Part shown: positions 29,955-42,406 of the stretch, piece by piece
Layout: the number at the start of each line of letters is the position of its first letter
Numbering within the stretch: position 1 is the stretch's first letter
NCBI GenBank assembly: GCA_030685235.1
Contig: MU839248.1
Span: forward strand, 23,202-87,201
Reading direction: 5' to 3'
DNA length: 64,000 bases
DNA from: Copromyces sp. CBS 386.78
Taxonomy: Eukaryota > Ascomycota > Sordariomycetes > Sordariales > Sordariaceae
Notes under the pieces: generated by a model
What the model was told of the DNA's origin: nothing
Databases searched by the model: none
The model's input: only the letters and a program-made list of their open reading frames with translations
Program-made: the position numbers and the translations under genes

Positions 29955-32313
29955 ATGGCGCATGCTTTAACAACCTCCCAAGAAGCTGAGAGCGCCATGG
30001 TGACTGCTCACGTCTTGTGCGACGCCTGTTCCAGAGTGTTCAAGGAGTCCAAATGGGTCAGTCATCTTGCCGGGCGGGTTCCAGTTGACGACATCCCCAG
30101 CAGCGACCATGTGGACATCTTCTTGCACAGCTTGGACAAGGAACAACTGAAAAGATCCAGTGCCGCCGGCTGCCATTTGTGCACCATGGCGATTGAGAAC
30201 GACCAGGACTGGCATGATGATGATGATGATGATGAAACGGGCGTTATCCAAGCTGATGTGTGGTACAGCGTGTACGCTGAAGTGGACGACGAAAAGGTCT
30301 GTATGACCCTGAGGCGCATCACTAACATCCTCGCGTCAGACTTCCCCTCTGGAGACCGTGATGACATAGAGAGAACTCTTAGGGAACAGGGAGAGGTTGA
30401 CTGGCAGACACGCAACCAGTACGAGAACCCAATCAGTGATATGTACCTCCACTGGGCTAAAGGTAGGTAGGTGTTGAGCCATGATGGAATCAGATCTTGT
30501 TGCTAATGGAATGCCTGTTGTGCCACCAGACACGGACGTTCTCTATCCTCGATCGATGCTACGGCCCGGTTCCCAACTCCCATCCTCGACTGCCTCGCCC
30601 GACGCCATAACTCTTGCACGACACTGGCTCATCAATTGCCTCGAAAACCATGGCGAATGCAACACATATCTGTCAAAATCAAAGAGCTCGGACAATTGGT
30701 TACCGACTCGGCTCATTGATGTTGGAACAGTAGTCGGAAGATTGACGCCACGACTTGTTATCCCTTCTGACTCTACAAGCCTGGCCAAGATACGATACGT
30801 TACGCTCAGTCATTCATGGGCCATGTCAAAGAAGTCCCTCAACTTGCTGGTCGAGAATTTCGAGGAACTGACCTGGAGTATTCCACTTGACGCCCTGTCC
30901 CAAACATTTCGAGATGCCATGAGGATTACGCAGCAGCTGGGCCATCGATACATATGGATTGACTCTCTCTGTATCATTCAGAACTCGGCAAATGATTGGC
31001 AAAGGGAAGCGCTTCTGATGAGTCTCGTGTACGGAAGATCGTCTTGCAACATTGCTGCCATGGGAATGCCTGGCGTGGACGGTTGCTTCTCCCAACGAAA
31101 CCCTCTTGCCTTCTTTCCCTGTTGTGTCATAGACACCGACGACGGAGGTGCCGTTTATGCCCTTTCGCAGTCCCAAACCCCATCAACCATGTTTTCGGCC
31201 GGCGGTCAGACGAAACCACCTCTACTCTACCGCGGTTGGGTTCTACAGGAAAGGATGCTGTCTCCTCGCATGGTGTACTTTGGTGGTCCCCAACTGTATT
31301 GGGAATGTTGCTGTGAACGGCTTGCAGAGTCCTGGGCGTTCAAGTCCCAACTAACCATGGATCGTCATCTTGGAATCTCTTCTGCCTTTTCGTCCAAAGC
31401 CCACTTCCAAGTGCTTTGTGATACTTCTACTGTGTCTAACCTCGAGACAGGCAGCAACCCCAATGCTCTTATGTCCATCGAGTCTATTCGATTCTTTCTC
31501 CATTGGCAGGAGATACTAAGCACCTACCTCGAAACGCAGCTGACATTCACCACAGACCGGCTCATTGCCCTCGCAGGCATTGCCAAGGCTATAGAAGACC
31601 ACGCAGGGTTCACTTACATTGCCGGAACATGGGCAGAACTTAACCCCCTCGATCTCCTCTGGCGCTACAAGGATACATTCGTTGTTGACCCAGAACCCCG
31701 TGTCGTTTCCGGGACCAACGCCCCATCCTGGTCCTGGGCGGCCAAGGAGGGTGAAAGGGACTTCTTTCTCGATCGGTATGACCTGGCGCGCGAGGATACG
31801 GCAGTCCAAGTGACATATGCCACTGACATGCGCGACTTCCCTCGTCGGAAATTTGCTTCGCAGTTCAAACTGGATAAGGGAAGAAAGATAACTCTAACCT
31901 TCAATGGGAAGGTGAAAAGAGGCACAGCGTTTACTGAAGAGTTGTTTCCGAATTCGATACGTGAGGACGACGAAGTCGCAGACGGGAAGTGGAAACATCG
32001 GGTGCTGTTACATGACGAGATTGCACCCATAACTGTGAGGTTCGACGATCCGCTCCCTGACGGCGAGCCAGTCCTGCTCCTGCTGTTGATGGAGTGGTAC
32101 ATTTACAAAGGAGAGAATCCGGGAAAGCGTTATCAAGGGGGGTTGGTCCTCGTGTCAGAGACTGAGCTGGAACAAGCTCCGTATGGTGGCTCAGGGAGCG
32201 GGCAACTGTATCGTCGCGCTGGAGCCTTCAAGACAGGCGAGCCCGGGGCATCTGTGCATGCATTCCACGATGCTTTGTCCGACGATGATGTCGAGATAGT
32301 GAAAGTTTGCTGA
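29955..32313 (+). CDS. HET-domain (heterokaryon-incompatibility-type) protein
   Basis: Exons 29955..30462 and 30530..32313 (67-bp intron, GTAGGT donor, CACCAG acceptor) encode 763 aa. The N-terminal exon has two Cys pairs (VLCDACSRVF and GCHLCTMAI) and an acidic Asp run. The HET domain starts at about residue 258 with YVTLSHSWA and continues through YIWIDSLCIIQNSANDWQRE (from about 309) and VYGRSSCNIAA, the three blocks that define the family. RGWVLQERMLSPRMVYFG follows, as usual. HET proteins act in non-self recognition between fungal hyphae and in programmed cell death, with a partner gene usually elsewhere; no candidate partner sits next to it. A later ATG at 29998 is an alternative start that would keep the HET domain. 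The gene is not visibly RIP-damaged although it lies only 1.7 kb from the AT-rich block. Confidence 0.9.
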
Positions 32314-32733
32314 TTCCCTTTTGCCAGTGAGACAACCGCAACTTGCCGTGTATTCGCTGGCCTTGTGCTGACATGTTGTCAAGGCTGCCTACCGCACCTG
32401 GACGTCGGAGGCCCACGAGACAAAGCAATTAGATTGGTTGTTCTGGTCTCTCTCTGCTGGAGGCCCGAAGTAACCCTAAGGCCAAACACAACCGCAAACA
32501 GACATGGAAGGCTGCTGGCATCTGAGATGTGATTTGTTGGGCCAGGCACCTCCTTCGTCCCAAGCTTGACTCAGAGCAGTAACTTGTGCCGTCGGCGATG
32601 AACAGAGCGGGACACATATGAAGCGAACTCTACTCTCTTCTGAGGGAATCACAACAGACGGACAACTTCCTTCATTCCTTTACACTTTTCCGCAAGCCTC
32701 ACGCTGCACACTTCGGTTCACGAAACACACACA
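32314..32733. other. Intergenic region between HET and SET genes
   Basis: A 420-bp gap between two genes on the same strand. It must hold the HET 3' UTR and the SET promoter. No other feature is seen. Confidence 0.45.
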
Positions 32734-33696
32734 ATGGCGACGAACAACCAACAACGACTTTACGACATCGTCCCCATTCCCAACAAGGGTACCGGTGTCA
32801 TCGCAATACAAGACATCCCCAAAGGCACGCGCATCATGGCTGAAAAGCCTCTCTTCATCGTGCCCACCGACATCATGAAAAGAGGCAACGAAGTCGTGGA
32901 GAAGCACATCACTCAGGAACTCAAGGGCCTCGACAAAGATCAGCAACGTGCCTTCCTCAGTCTGCACAACTGCCACGGCGCCAAGTTCAGCCCTTTCCTC
33001 GCCATCTCCAAGACGAACATGCTCGGTCTTGGCTCCCCGCCCGTCGGAGGCGGGCTTTTCATCGAAGCATCACGCATCAACCACGCTTGCAACCCCAACA
33101 CGCAGAATAGCTGGAATGAACGAATCAGCCGCGAAACCATTCATGCCGTCCGCGACATCAAGAAGGGGGAGGAGATCACCATCTCTTACATCGGACACTT
33201 CGCCTCGTATGACGAGCGTCAGTCCATTCTCAAGGACAAGTTCAAATTTGACTGCGCATGCGAGGTGTGCTCATTGCCCCCCGACCAACGTATGGCCAGC
33301 GATGACAGACTGGCCACCATCCATGAACTGGATCAGGCCATCCTCAGCGCCGGAAGCAATGTCAAACTTGGCCTTGGAATGGTGCACAAAATGCTGTCAC
33401 TACTCGAAACCGAGGGCATGTATAACAGCCAGGTGTACCGCGCGTACTATGATGCCTTCCAAATGATGGCTGCGACTGATGATAAGGCGAGGGCTGGGGA
33501 GTTGATTCGAATGGCGTTGGACCATGCAAAGGTTGTCGAGGGTAAAGATTCGGAGACCGTGAAGAGGTTTGAGCGCTTAGCTGCGGACCCGACGAGCCAT
33601 ATGGCTTGGGGATTGTACGGAAGGAAGAGAACGCAGGAGATGGGACCGGCGGACAAGGATTCGGAGGCATTTAAGACGTGGTTGTGGATGAAGTGA
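32734..33696 (+). CDS. SET-domain protein (SMYD/SETD-like)
   Basis: A single uninterrupted exon of 320 aa from a good ATG (CACAATGGCG). The split SET fold is visible: GTGVIAIQDIPKGTRIMAEK (about 19-38), RINHACNPN (114-122), GEEITISYIG (146-155), and the post-SET cysteines FDCACEVC (about 172-179). The tail is helical, like the C-terminal region of fungal SET domain-containing protein 5 relatives. These proteins are predicted lysine methyltransferases using S-adenosylmethionine; substrates in filamentous fungi are mostly unknown. The Cys in CHGAKFSP (about 80) belongs to the insert, and no full MYND zinc finger is present. It is the last intact gene before the telomere-side repeat block. Confidence 0.9.
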   Translation: MATNNQQRLYDIVPIPNKGTGVIAIQDIPKGTRIMAEKPLFIVPTDIMKRGNEVVEKHITQELKGLDKDQQRAFLSLHNCHGAKFSPFLAISKTNMLGLGSPPVGGGLFIEASRINHACNPNTQNSWNERISRETIHAVRDIKKGEEITISYIGHFASYDERQSILKDKFKFDCACEVCSLPPDQRMASDDRLATIHELDQAILSAGSNVKLGLGMVHKMLSLLETEGMYNSQVYRAYYDAFQMMAATDDKARAGELIRMALDHAKVVEGKDSETVKRFERLAADPTSHMAWGLYGRKRTQEMGPADKDSEAFKTWLWMK

Positions 33697-34680
33697 AGTG
33701 TAACGTCCCTTGAGAGCTGACCGATGTACTCCAAGTCGCAACTTCTATAATACAATGTTCGTGTCGCAATTATATATCGCAACTAGTTTCAGTTCTTAAT
33801 GTCAAAGGCTTGTAGTCTTAGCGGAAGGGTGCGAACTTTGAAACGTCTTGGATGTCAGGGCGTAACCAGAGGGCAACGGAGCGTGTACCACTTTGATTAC
33901 CGTACTGGGAATATGCGCTATATGACATTGAATGTGCTGTCCAGAAACCAATGTAAATAAAACATTTGATCAGATTAAAACTTCCGATGTTGATTTGATA
34001 TCTAATGTTTAAAGCCCTATAAGTAAAAGAAATAGAAGGCTAGGGTACTTTTTTAGGTACCTTAGCCTTTGATTCTAGAAGGTCTTTTAGAAGGCTAATG
34101 AATCTTTTTTTTCCTTTTTTTTTTCTTTTCTTTTTTTTTTAGTTAAGAAGAATAAAAATTTTGGTTACAACGAGGAATCGAATACAAGTTTGAAGGCGAA
34201 GAACTACTTTATTAACCACTTGGCTACTGAGCTAAATAGTTATTTCTAAAGGAAAGGGCGGGTTTTTCTTGATTATAAAGGAAAAGTGCGATGTTAGGAA
34301 AGAAGGACTTTAAAACTTTGAAAAAAAAAAAAATTTCTCGAAGTTTTTTCCTTCCTTCTTCTTCAGGTACAACCCCCTATATTATAGCGCCTTCAACTTT
34401 AAATGTCAAAGCAATATTGGAAGTCTAGGATGTACCTCCTAAACATTGAATGTTCTAATCTGCATTTTTCCGCTATAGTATCTTAGAGTAAAGACAAAAG
34501 TTAAAGAGGGAAGCAAACCTAGAAGGGAAGGATGAACACGAGGCCTGGGTTTTATACCCAGACTTCCAGAAGCCAGGACCAGAACCTTAGAGGTTTGGTG
34601 AATGGAAACCTGGTAAATGGAAGCCAACCTTCGTGAACAAGGTCCAGCCTTCGTAAATGGAAACCCATCCTTCGTGAATT
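33697..34680. other. Transition from gene region to AT-rich block
   Basis: The first 280 bp are the SET gene 3' flank. From about 33,980 the composition becomes AT-rich with long A or T runs. It contains an inverted repeat around 34,041-34,071 (GGCTAGGGTAC and GGTACCTTAGCC), a tRNA-like unit listed separately, and short CCTTCGT-type repeats near 34,620-34,680. No intact gene is seen. Confidence 0.5.
34095..34245 (-). repeat. tRNA-derived SINE-like unit
   Basis: On the minus strand the sequence has TAGCTCAGTAGCCAAGTGG (box A-like, near 34,214-34,235) and TATTCGATTCC (box B-like, near 34,174-34,184) at tRNA-like spacing. It then runs into an A-rich tail (34,097-34,140 as T runs on plus). A degenerate tRNA head followed by an A-rich tail is the layout of a SINE. 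It does not fold as a clean tRNA, and no anticodon can be assigned. Confidence 0.5.
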
Positions 34681-35964
34681 CGGTTCTTATGTATCGATAA
34701 AGGGAAAAATAAAAGTACGCGAAATTAAGAGATATTAAGAAACGGATTGAAGATTTGGAATCGTTGATTTTTACTGGATTTTATACGATAATTTACTTAT
34801 AATATATATAGCGGTTTTATATAGGGTAAGCGTTGTAGTCGGTTATTATTATAATACTGATTCGAAAGGACTTAGAGAAGACGTAATATTGTACGAAGAG
34901 GAGAAGATTAGAAGAGAATAGCGAAGATTCTACTCTTAAAATATATATATAGACCGAATAGAGATACGGTTAGAGAATTACCGGGCTATAGTACTAGAAT
35001 ACTAAAAGTACGAGACTATATTATATAGTACTATAATAGTACCCCCGGTTTTAAAACGTAATTAATTTTAATTATAAATAAAATAAGTATATTATATATT
35101 TTAAATTCTTAAGCCGTAGTTGCGTAGTACCGTAGTCGTAGTATTAAATTCTAGTATTAAATTTTAATATTCAGTCTTAATACGGCCCGTACGTTACTTA
35201 CTACGGTAATAATTGTAGTAATATAATAAATAGTAAAATAACGCTATACTAATCCTAATTCGAAAATAGTAATATAAAGACTATGCCCTATATATTCCTC
35301 CTATTTCCTCCTTTATACCTTCCTTCTTTTACTCTTTCCTTTTTTCCTTTAATAATAATTTTTTTTATTATTTAACCTTTTATATAATTAGTATAATACT
35401 AATAACTTTCTCTTATATTTCTTATATATCGGGAATATTCTTTCGTCGTTTCCTTAGTTTTAATAATTTAAATAATCCTTTCGTCCGAAACGCGGCTAAA
35501 ATATTTCGTATTTATTAAAGCGCAGCTATTATAGTCTAAAGAATAAAGTATTTACACGAAGTAAGCGAGTATAGCGTAACTTCTCTATAATAAGCCTATA
35601 CACCTATAAATTCTTCGTACTATTATTAATCTATAAATTAAGCAATCCGTTCCTATTATTAGTTAGAACTTTTTTAGCCCGTATACGCAATCCGTTCTTA
35701 TTATTAATTATAGTTTATATTCGCGTCGGTAAATACGCGGAGGTCCCTAGGGGTATCCCTCGTATCACGGGGCAAGGCGAACGTTAGGTATCTATAAAGA
35801 CATTCGTAATTGCACGAGGAAGAGGAAGCTATCTGGGGGAGCCCTGATGGCCATCTATATTAGTCTCTCATAATAACGACGCTCTCCAAATTATCAGCCC
35901 CCATTTTTTCCCCTACAAATCCGCCCCGCTTTTCGGCCGCCACAACAGAACATATAGCGTGTAA
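34681..35964. other. Unassigned AT-rich segment at the left edge of the block
   Basis: About 1.3 kb, mostly AT-rich. A less AT-rich patch at 35,735-35,965 (for example GGGGAGCCCTGATGGCC) has escaped heavy mutation. Two similar stretches beginning GCAATCCGTTC near 35,645 and 35,690 form a small direct repeat. I recognise no element. Confidence 0.4.
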
Positions 35965-36000
35965 CTTAAAACCTACGGGTCCAAATAATATAATATTAGT
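35965..36000 (+). repeat. 36-base direct repeat, left copy
   Basis: The core AACCTACGGGTCCAAAT and its flanks match the copy at 54,368. The differences are G in the right copy versus A here, at four positions, as expected if this copy was RIP-mutated. The two copies bracket 18.4 kb. Confidence 0.75.
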
Positions 36001-38849
36001 TCACGTTTATACTAAAGTTGAACGAAAATAATAAATTTGCGTAAAGATATTCAATTTCCAATTAGCTTCGGACAAATATTCTAATTTTATACAACTATAA
36101 TAATTTTTAATACAATAGAATAAAGTATCTAAAGATTATATATATTATAAGTTTATACTCCTATACTTTTTTTTTATATTTCCGCTATATAATAGGAATT
36201 TTTAGCCCTATAAGTATAATATTTAATTTACGCAAAACGGCTCCGATTAGGATTATATACTCTATTTTAATAACCCGTTATCGTATTAATACGAAATTTA
36301 ATACAAATAATAAACGACTAAAAATATAATACTAACGAACTTATAGTATTTATCCATCGTATTACCAACTTTCGTAAACTAAATACGTCCGAACCTTCTA
36401 ATATTACCCTTCGAAATTAAATTAGCAAAATATTATATCGTACAACCTTTACTAACGATGAATAAATTTAATATAATTTTATTAATATAATTACTATATA
36501 TATATTAAATTAGGGCTTACTATTAAACTAAAAACGGCGTTGCCCGAAGCCTAATTAAATTAAATATATTTACTATATTATTTATAAACGAAGCGATATA
36601 ATGTTTATTACCCGAATTAATTATAGTAAGAATATTATTTTCTAAACTATATTTATTATTCTATTTAATAAAGTTACTATCCAAATTATACTATTTAATC
36701 GACTTAATAAGGAATAGCGTAATACTATCGCAAAATACTTAGGTATTCGGCCTATTTTAATTAACTAATTAACTATAAAAGTATAAAAATTTAATTACTC
36801 TTCTCTTTAAAACTAATAAGGGGGGTTTATCGTTATCCCCCCCCTATCGGTTTTAAATAAATATTAACTAATCGCCTAATAATATATTCGCTTTTAAGCA
36901 AATTTAAAATTTAGAAACTATACATACATCCTCCTCGGTCTAAAATAAATTACCAACGTAAAATTTATAAAGTTTATACATAAGGCTTTATTCAATTAAT
37001 AAATTACTTTTATTACTATTAACGAACTATATACTATATTTTAATAACGCAAATTCCAAAGGCAATTTACAAATATTTATACTATTAAGACTATTATCCT
37101 ATCCAATATTCCTTAATTCGGATATACGGCTATACTAATATACAACGCACAATATTATATATATAAATATAGCAATTTTCGCCCTAAAAATTACAAATTA
37201 AATAAATTTATTATTATTCGTACCTCTATTAATTATATTAATATTACTATAGTACTATAACTAATCCTACGAAGTAAGCTCTATAATTATTAGCGGCTCG
37301 AATTCGTCTTCGGCCCCCGAACGCCCGACACCCCCAAACCAAATTTCCACTTTATTCCGAAAATAATTATTTATATTAATACCAAACTATTTCTTTTTTC
37401 CGCCCGAACGTACCTTCTATACTATCTTATATTATCCGGCTATAATCCTTTATATATAATAAAAGTAATCCGTAAATATAACGCTGATACCCGTCCCCGG
37501 GATTAAAAAAAAATATATAAAAACTTTAGACGGCCGGATTCTACATATCGGATTATATTTACTACCGTTTCATTTAGTATAAATATAAATATTCTAAACG
37601 TATAATACGTAATTCAATATAGTACGGTCAAATTTAATAATATCGCGGACTTAATTTAGCGCTTCGGATACGCCGTCCGTACGGATCCTACCGTATATAA
37701 TACAAGGTATTACTTCGTACTATATTATTAATTCGATTATTTAAACTAATTAAATAAACCTACTATAATAAATATTAATATTTATATTAGTAATATTTCT
37801 ATAGATTATATCGACGATTTAAAGTTAAAAACCCCTAAAATCCCGGCCCCTCCTTCTATTAATACCTAATATACTATATTAAATTTTACTTTAATTAATA
37901 ACCTAGTCCAACTACTTCTATTGCTTAATATAAATATTTTAAATAAAAATACATCGAATATAAAAAAAACGTCCGACGAAAATATATAAAATAAATTGTT
38001 GAATAATAATAAAATTACTTTTAGCTGTCTAATCCTTTAGGAATTAAGTATTAACGATAGTAATCGCTAATTTCGTATATAAATTATAATAGAATAATTA
38101 TATTAAAAAAATATACTAATAAATATAAAGAAATATATAAATTCGTTAATACAAACTATTTTAAATTATATACTATAAAGCTACTACAAGAGCTTAAATT
38201 ACTTCCCGAACTTAAAGACCCGCCTATATATAAAAAACTTTAATATTAAACGTACTAATACTTATCCTACTAAAGTACTTCGAAAATAATATTATAATAA
38301 GTATTATCCTCTACTACATCTTTTACCGCCTATATTTAAAAAGTCTATAATTAGCAATAACCGACGCCTATTAAAATTATCTAGGGCTAATTTTACCTTC
38401 GACAAATTAGACCGCTTTATAACCACTACCGTTAAAATACTTTATTCTAATATACTAAAACTATTCAATCTATTAAAGGAAGCATTTATATTATCTTCTC
38501 TCTTAAATATACTTACGAAATAATTCTGGAAATAAAAACTAATACCTATTATAAAGGACCTTATTAAAATCATTCCCGAATTTAAATTATAAAAATAATT
38601 AAAAGGGTATAAAAATATATTAATTACCGAATATACCCGTATTATACCTATTTCTTTAAAAGTATTCGCTATTAATAAAAAGAAAATTATTCGTAATATA
38701 GCGAACGTAAAAAAGAAGAAGTTAAAGAACGCAAATTAAATATAACTTTCAAAAAATACTACTAATAATTTATTTAACGCTATAAATTTTACCCTATATA
38801 TAAATCCCGCTAATATATATATAAATATAATTATACCTATAAAAAAGGT
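36001..38849 (+). pseudogene. RIP-mutated coding relic, family not recognised
   Basis: Stretches on the plus strand still read like protein if TAA is taken as former Gln. Near 36,590-36,760 one can read FITRINYSKNIIF and LFNRLNKE; near 38,390-38,800, FTFDKLDRFITTTVKIL and VKKKKLKNAN. I cannot name the family. Its position upstream of the SNF2 relic, and the similar decay, suggest it belonged to the same element or gene cluster. Confidence 0.35.
36806..36857. repeat. Short C/G-run palindrome, copy 1
   Basis: Left arm TTTAAAACTAATAAGGGGGG and right arm CCCCCCTATCGGTTTTAAA face each other across about 10 bases. It belongs to a family restricted to 36.8-51.1 kb in this window. Confidence 0.85.
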
Positions 38850-39448
38850 AAAAATTAATATAATTCTGTTAAAATAAAAAAAGTAAATTATTTTACTATT
38901 AATAAAAATTTAAATAAATACCTCCTCTTATAATTTTAATTTAATAGAAGGGGGTATTAAAATAAACCCTTAATTCTTAGCCCTATAAGGCTAAATATTA
39001 ATTTCTATATTATAATTAATATTAGATCGTCTAATAAATAAAATAAAATAATACGTTTAAACTTATTAATTTATTAAATATTATAGGTTCTATTTAAATT
39101 TCCAATTATAGACCTATTAATTTGCTAAGCCTTATAAGCTCCACTTTAAATTTCTAATTATAAACCCTTATATAAAAACCCCCCCTTACAACTTACAATT
39201 TCTATAATCCTTCTTTCCTTTTACAATATATTATACCTTCCTATCCCCCCCTATTAGTTTTAGAACTGAATTTACAAATTATTTATTTAACGTTTTCCCC
39301 CCTATCGGTCTTACAACTAAATTTATAAATTATTCGTTTAACGTTTCCCCCCTTATTAATTTTAAAACTGAATTTACAAATTATTCGTTTAATATTTCCC
39401 CCTTATTAATCTTAGAACTAAATTTATAAAATTCCCCCCTCATATCCC
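38850..39448 (+). repeat. Inverted-repeat arm 1 (~0.55 kb)
   Basis: Read forward, this stretch matches the reverse complement of about 49,820-50,400. Shared landmarks in order are an AATATAATTC...GTTAAAA block, TTTAAATAAATA, a GGGGGTATTAAAAT run, TAGCCCTATAA, TTAAATTTCTAATTATAAAC, TTATAATCCTTCTTTC and the 51-bp tandem units. Arm 2 carries about 60 extra bases. Both arms differ by many transitions, as expected after RIP. Confidence 0.75.
39245..39448. repeat. Tandem array of ~51-bp units, copy in arm 1
   Basis: Four units start with C runs at about 39,245, 39,297, 39,347 and 39,398, each followed by TATYRGTYTTA, AACTRAATTTA and AAATTATTYGTTTAA. A partial unit follows at 39,434. The C run plus TATCGG-type core is the same sequence as one arm of the dispersed palindromes. 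Confidence 0.85.
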
Positions 39449-40077
39449 CTACTAATATTAAAATAAAGTAAATAAATAATATACTTCCTTACTATTTATA
39501 TAATAAAGTAAATTAAATTAATTTAAATAAATACTTCAAATTATATCCATAAATAATAAAGTAGTAAATAACCCGTAGTAAAATACTTCCATTAACTCTA
39601 AATTTTTTAACAGCAACAATCTTTATACCCTATAAACGTTATACCAACTACTTTTATCGTACTTTAAATACAATTTCACCAAAACAATTAATTAATAAGT
39701 ATATAACACCTATTTTAAAAGAGCGAATTATAATATTCTTATAAACGTAGGATATATAATATATAGTAGTAGTATCGACGTCCGGGAAATTATATAGGAC
39801 GTCCCTAATATACTTATTAATTAGTAGAAATCCGACGCCGATTAATATAAGCGGGTCTAATACTTTACCGGGCCTATATTATTCTTTTATTAGGAAAAGT
39901 ACTACGTATTTAACGGGGATAAGATTCGATTTACTAATTAAACTTTAGCCTATACTATTTCCGAATAATATCTTCCCTCGAATAAAAATATAATTAAAAT
40001 ATTAAATTATTTTAATATAGCGGCGTTATTCTAATATTCTAATTATAAATATAAATATATTCTTTTACTTAAATATT
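39449..40077. other. Unassigned AT-rich segment
   Basis: Between arm 1 and the second palindrome. A less mutated patch near 39,770-39,880 (CGTCCGGGAAAT, CGGGTCTAATACTTTACCGGG) may be part of a decayed gene. No family is recognised. Confidence 0.35.
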
Positions 40078-40158
40078 TAAATTTAATAGGGGGGGTTAAT
40101 AACCCCCCCCCCCTATCGGTTTTAAATTATTTTTAAATCCCCCCTATTAATTTTAAAT
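40078..40158. repeat. Short C/G-run palindrome, copy 2, plus a half unit
   Basis: AAATTTAATAGGGGGGG and CCCCCCCCTATCGGTTTTAAA form a palindrome around TTAATAA. It is followed directly by a half unit, CCCCCCTATTAATTTTAAAT. Confidence 0.85.
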
Positions 40159-41663
40159 CTGCTAAATATATTTATTAATTATTTTCTAATTATTTTACTT
40201 TTTAGCCTAATTAAATATTTAAAAATTAAATAAATTTATAGCGAAGAAATATAGTATTTATTTAGGTCTTTACTACTTTAAATTATATATAAAAAATTCC
40301 TTCCGAAAGCCGTTAATTACTTTAACTACAATTATATCCTATATTTATTATCTTTAATTAAAAATCCGCTTAAGCGGGCAATCGCTATCCGCCTCGGCAA
40401 TTTATTTAATATATTAAGCCTATCTATTAAAAAAAAGAATAAAATCCAAATAAAAGCGATATTAATAATAATATAGTTCTTATATTTATATATAATTCGT
40501 ATAGCGTTAAATTCTAGCGGCTCTTTAAAGTATACTTTAATTTAGAATACGGCGGAAAAGAATATATAATTTAGTTTTTACGCGGACAACTAATTTTGAA
40601 CTATATTATACTACTATTAATTCTATAAATAGAAACGGCTCACTTTTAAATTTACTATTACTAGAATTAGGTTTAATCCTTCGGAAAATACTTTTAACGG
40701 CTATATTTATATCCTTAACATTGAAAATATTATAATAATTAGGACCGAATAGTAGTATAAAGAAATCCCTAATAATTTTACCCAACGAATTATTATTAAA
40801 ATCTTTAAACTAAACTACAAAATAGATTAATAATATAATAACGCGACCATTAATATCGGTAATCTTAATACCTACTTTTCGGCTTAAATTATTAATTTAG
40901 TTAAATAAAGGAAGCGTATAGAGAATATAGCTATTTTTATTTAAACCTCTGAAATTTTCGCTACAATCAGCGAACGTAAATAATTCCCTAAATATTTAGC
41001 CGCCAATATTATAATAATCGGCAAAACTCTTAAATTGTAGGATATCCTTAAAATAAATTCGTATTTATTAATAAAAATTATTAGGGGTCTAAATAACGAA
41101 AAGCGCCCTACTTTCAAATTTGAATATTCGAAAATTTTAAAATTAGCCCGCAACTTCAATTCTATATCCAACCTTTTTATTAAACCCCGCGCATTCGGAG
41201 AAATAATAACCAAAAGTTAATTCGAAGATATTATAGAAAATTTAGCCCTTTAAATCGATACGGAGCGCGGCGCCAATTATAAAAATCCTATCCTCCGAAA
41301 TAAATTCGCTAATATTATTAATAAATAATAATTATTTTAAAATAATAACGCTATATAATTAATAACGGCGCAACTATAAATATAATACTAGATTTCGAAC
41401 CTAATTAGTCGACGTTACCCCCTTTCGAAAGTTTTATTTAATTAGGAGGCGGTATATTTAGCTATAAAAATATAAGGGCGTATTAATATTTTACCGTTCG
41501 ATTAATAGCCCTAACTACTATTTAATAATTAAATTATTTCGCATAATATTAATACGTTCGATTAATATTATAAGGATCCAACTTAAGTAAATTAATCCTT
41601 AGAGGGAACGAATAGTAGAAAAGCTTTACCCTATTAATTAATTGGTAAATTATTCCTATTAAC

Positions 41664-41710
41664 TAAAACCGATAGGAGGGAGGTTAAACTCCCCCCCTAT
41701 CAATTTTAAA
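41664..41710. repeat. Short C/G-run palindrome, copy 3
   Basis: CTAAAACCGATAGGAGGGAGG and CTCCCCCCCTATCAATTTT face each other across a few bases. It lies just before the helicase motif I. Confidence 0.85.
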
Positions 41711-42386
41711 TGTATATTACTAATATTATTCTTTAAATACCTATATTATCCGGGAATTAGAAAAATCGTCCTTAAAGGCCGCTATATTAGCTAATAAAAT
41801 TAGTACGGGCAAGACTATTATATACCTTTTAGCCATCTCCTTATATATTACTAAATTCCGGTAGTAAAAACGTTACAAAGAGTGGGTTATTATATAGCCT
41901 ATATTCGTTTTAATATTCGTATCCCTAATTATATAAATATTTATCAAAATAATCTAAACCTTTAGTAAAAGTTTTAAAATTTATATATAATTTAATAAGT
42001 AATGTTTATTAGCCGTCGATAATTTAAAGCGCGATTAAATTTTAGATTAAAACGGATTTAATAAATTAATAGGTTAATATATTCGGAAGATCGGCGAGCC
42101 TAATACTACTAGCGTTATTATTTTAGTAGCCTCCTTAACGGCTGTAAAACGCTAAGTAAAAGGTTTTAATTTTTAATACAACCTTTAATCGTACCCTAAA
42201 AGCCTATATACCAAAAATAAATATATAATATACTTTAAAATTATAACCCTAATAAATATTAAATAGAATAGGAAAAGAAAAACGAAAGCTATAACGTTTA
42301 ACGAATTAAATAATTGTAAGGAATTATTAAACGAAGAATTTAATAATAACTATAAAAACGAAGATAAAAATATTAATAAATAAATT

Positions 42387-42406
42387 AACCCCCCTATCGG
42401 TTTTTA
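42387..42406. repeat. Half unit of the C/G-run family, inside the SNF2 relic
   Basis: AACCCCCCTATCGGTTTTT, a single arm without a facing partner. Confidence 0.75.

Noticed and set aside
40941..41213. Minus-strand 90-codon frame in the AT-rich block as a gene
   Set aside because: It is the antisense of the decayed coding region leading into the SNF2 relic, and its composition reflects the AT bias.
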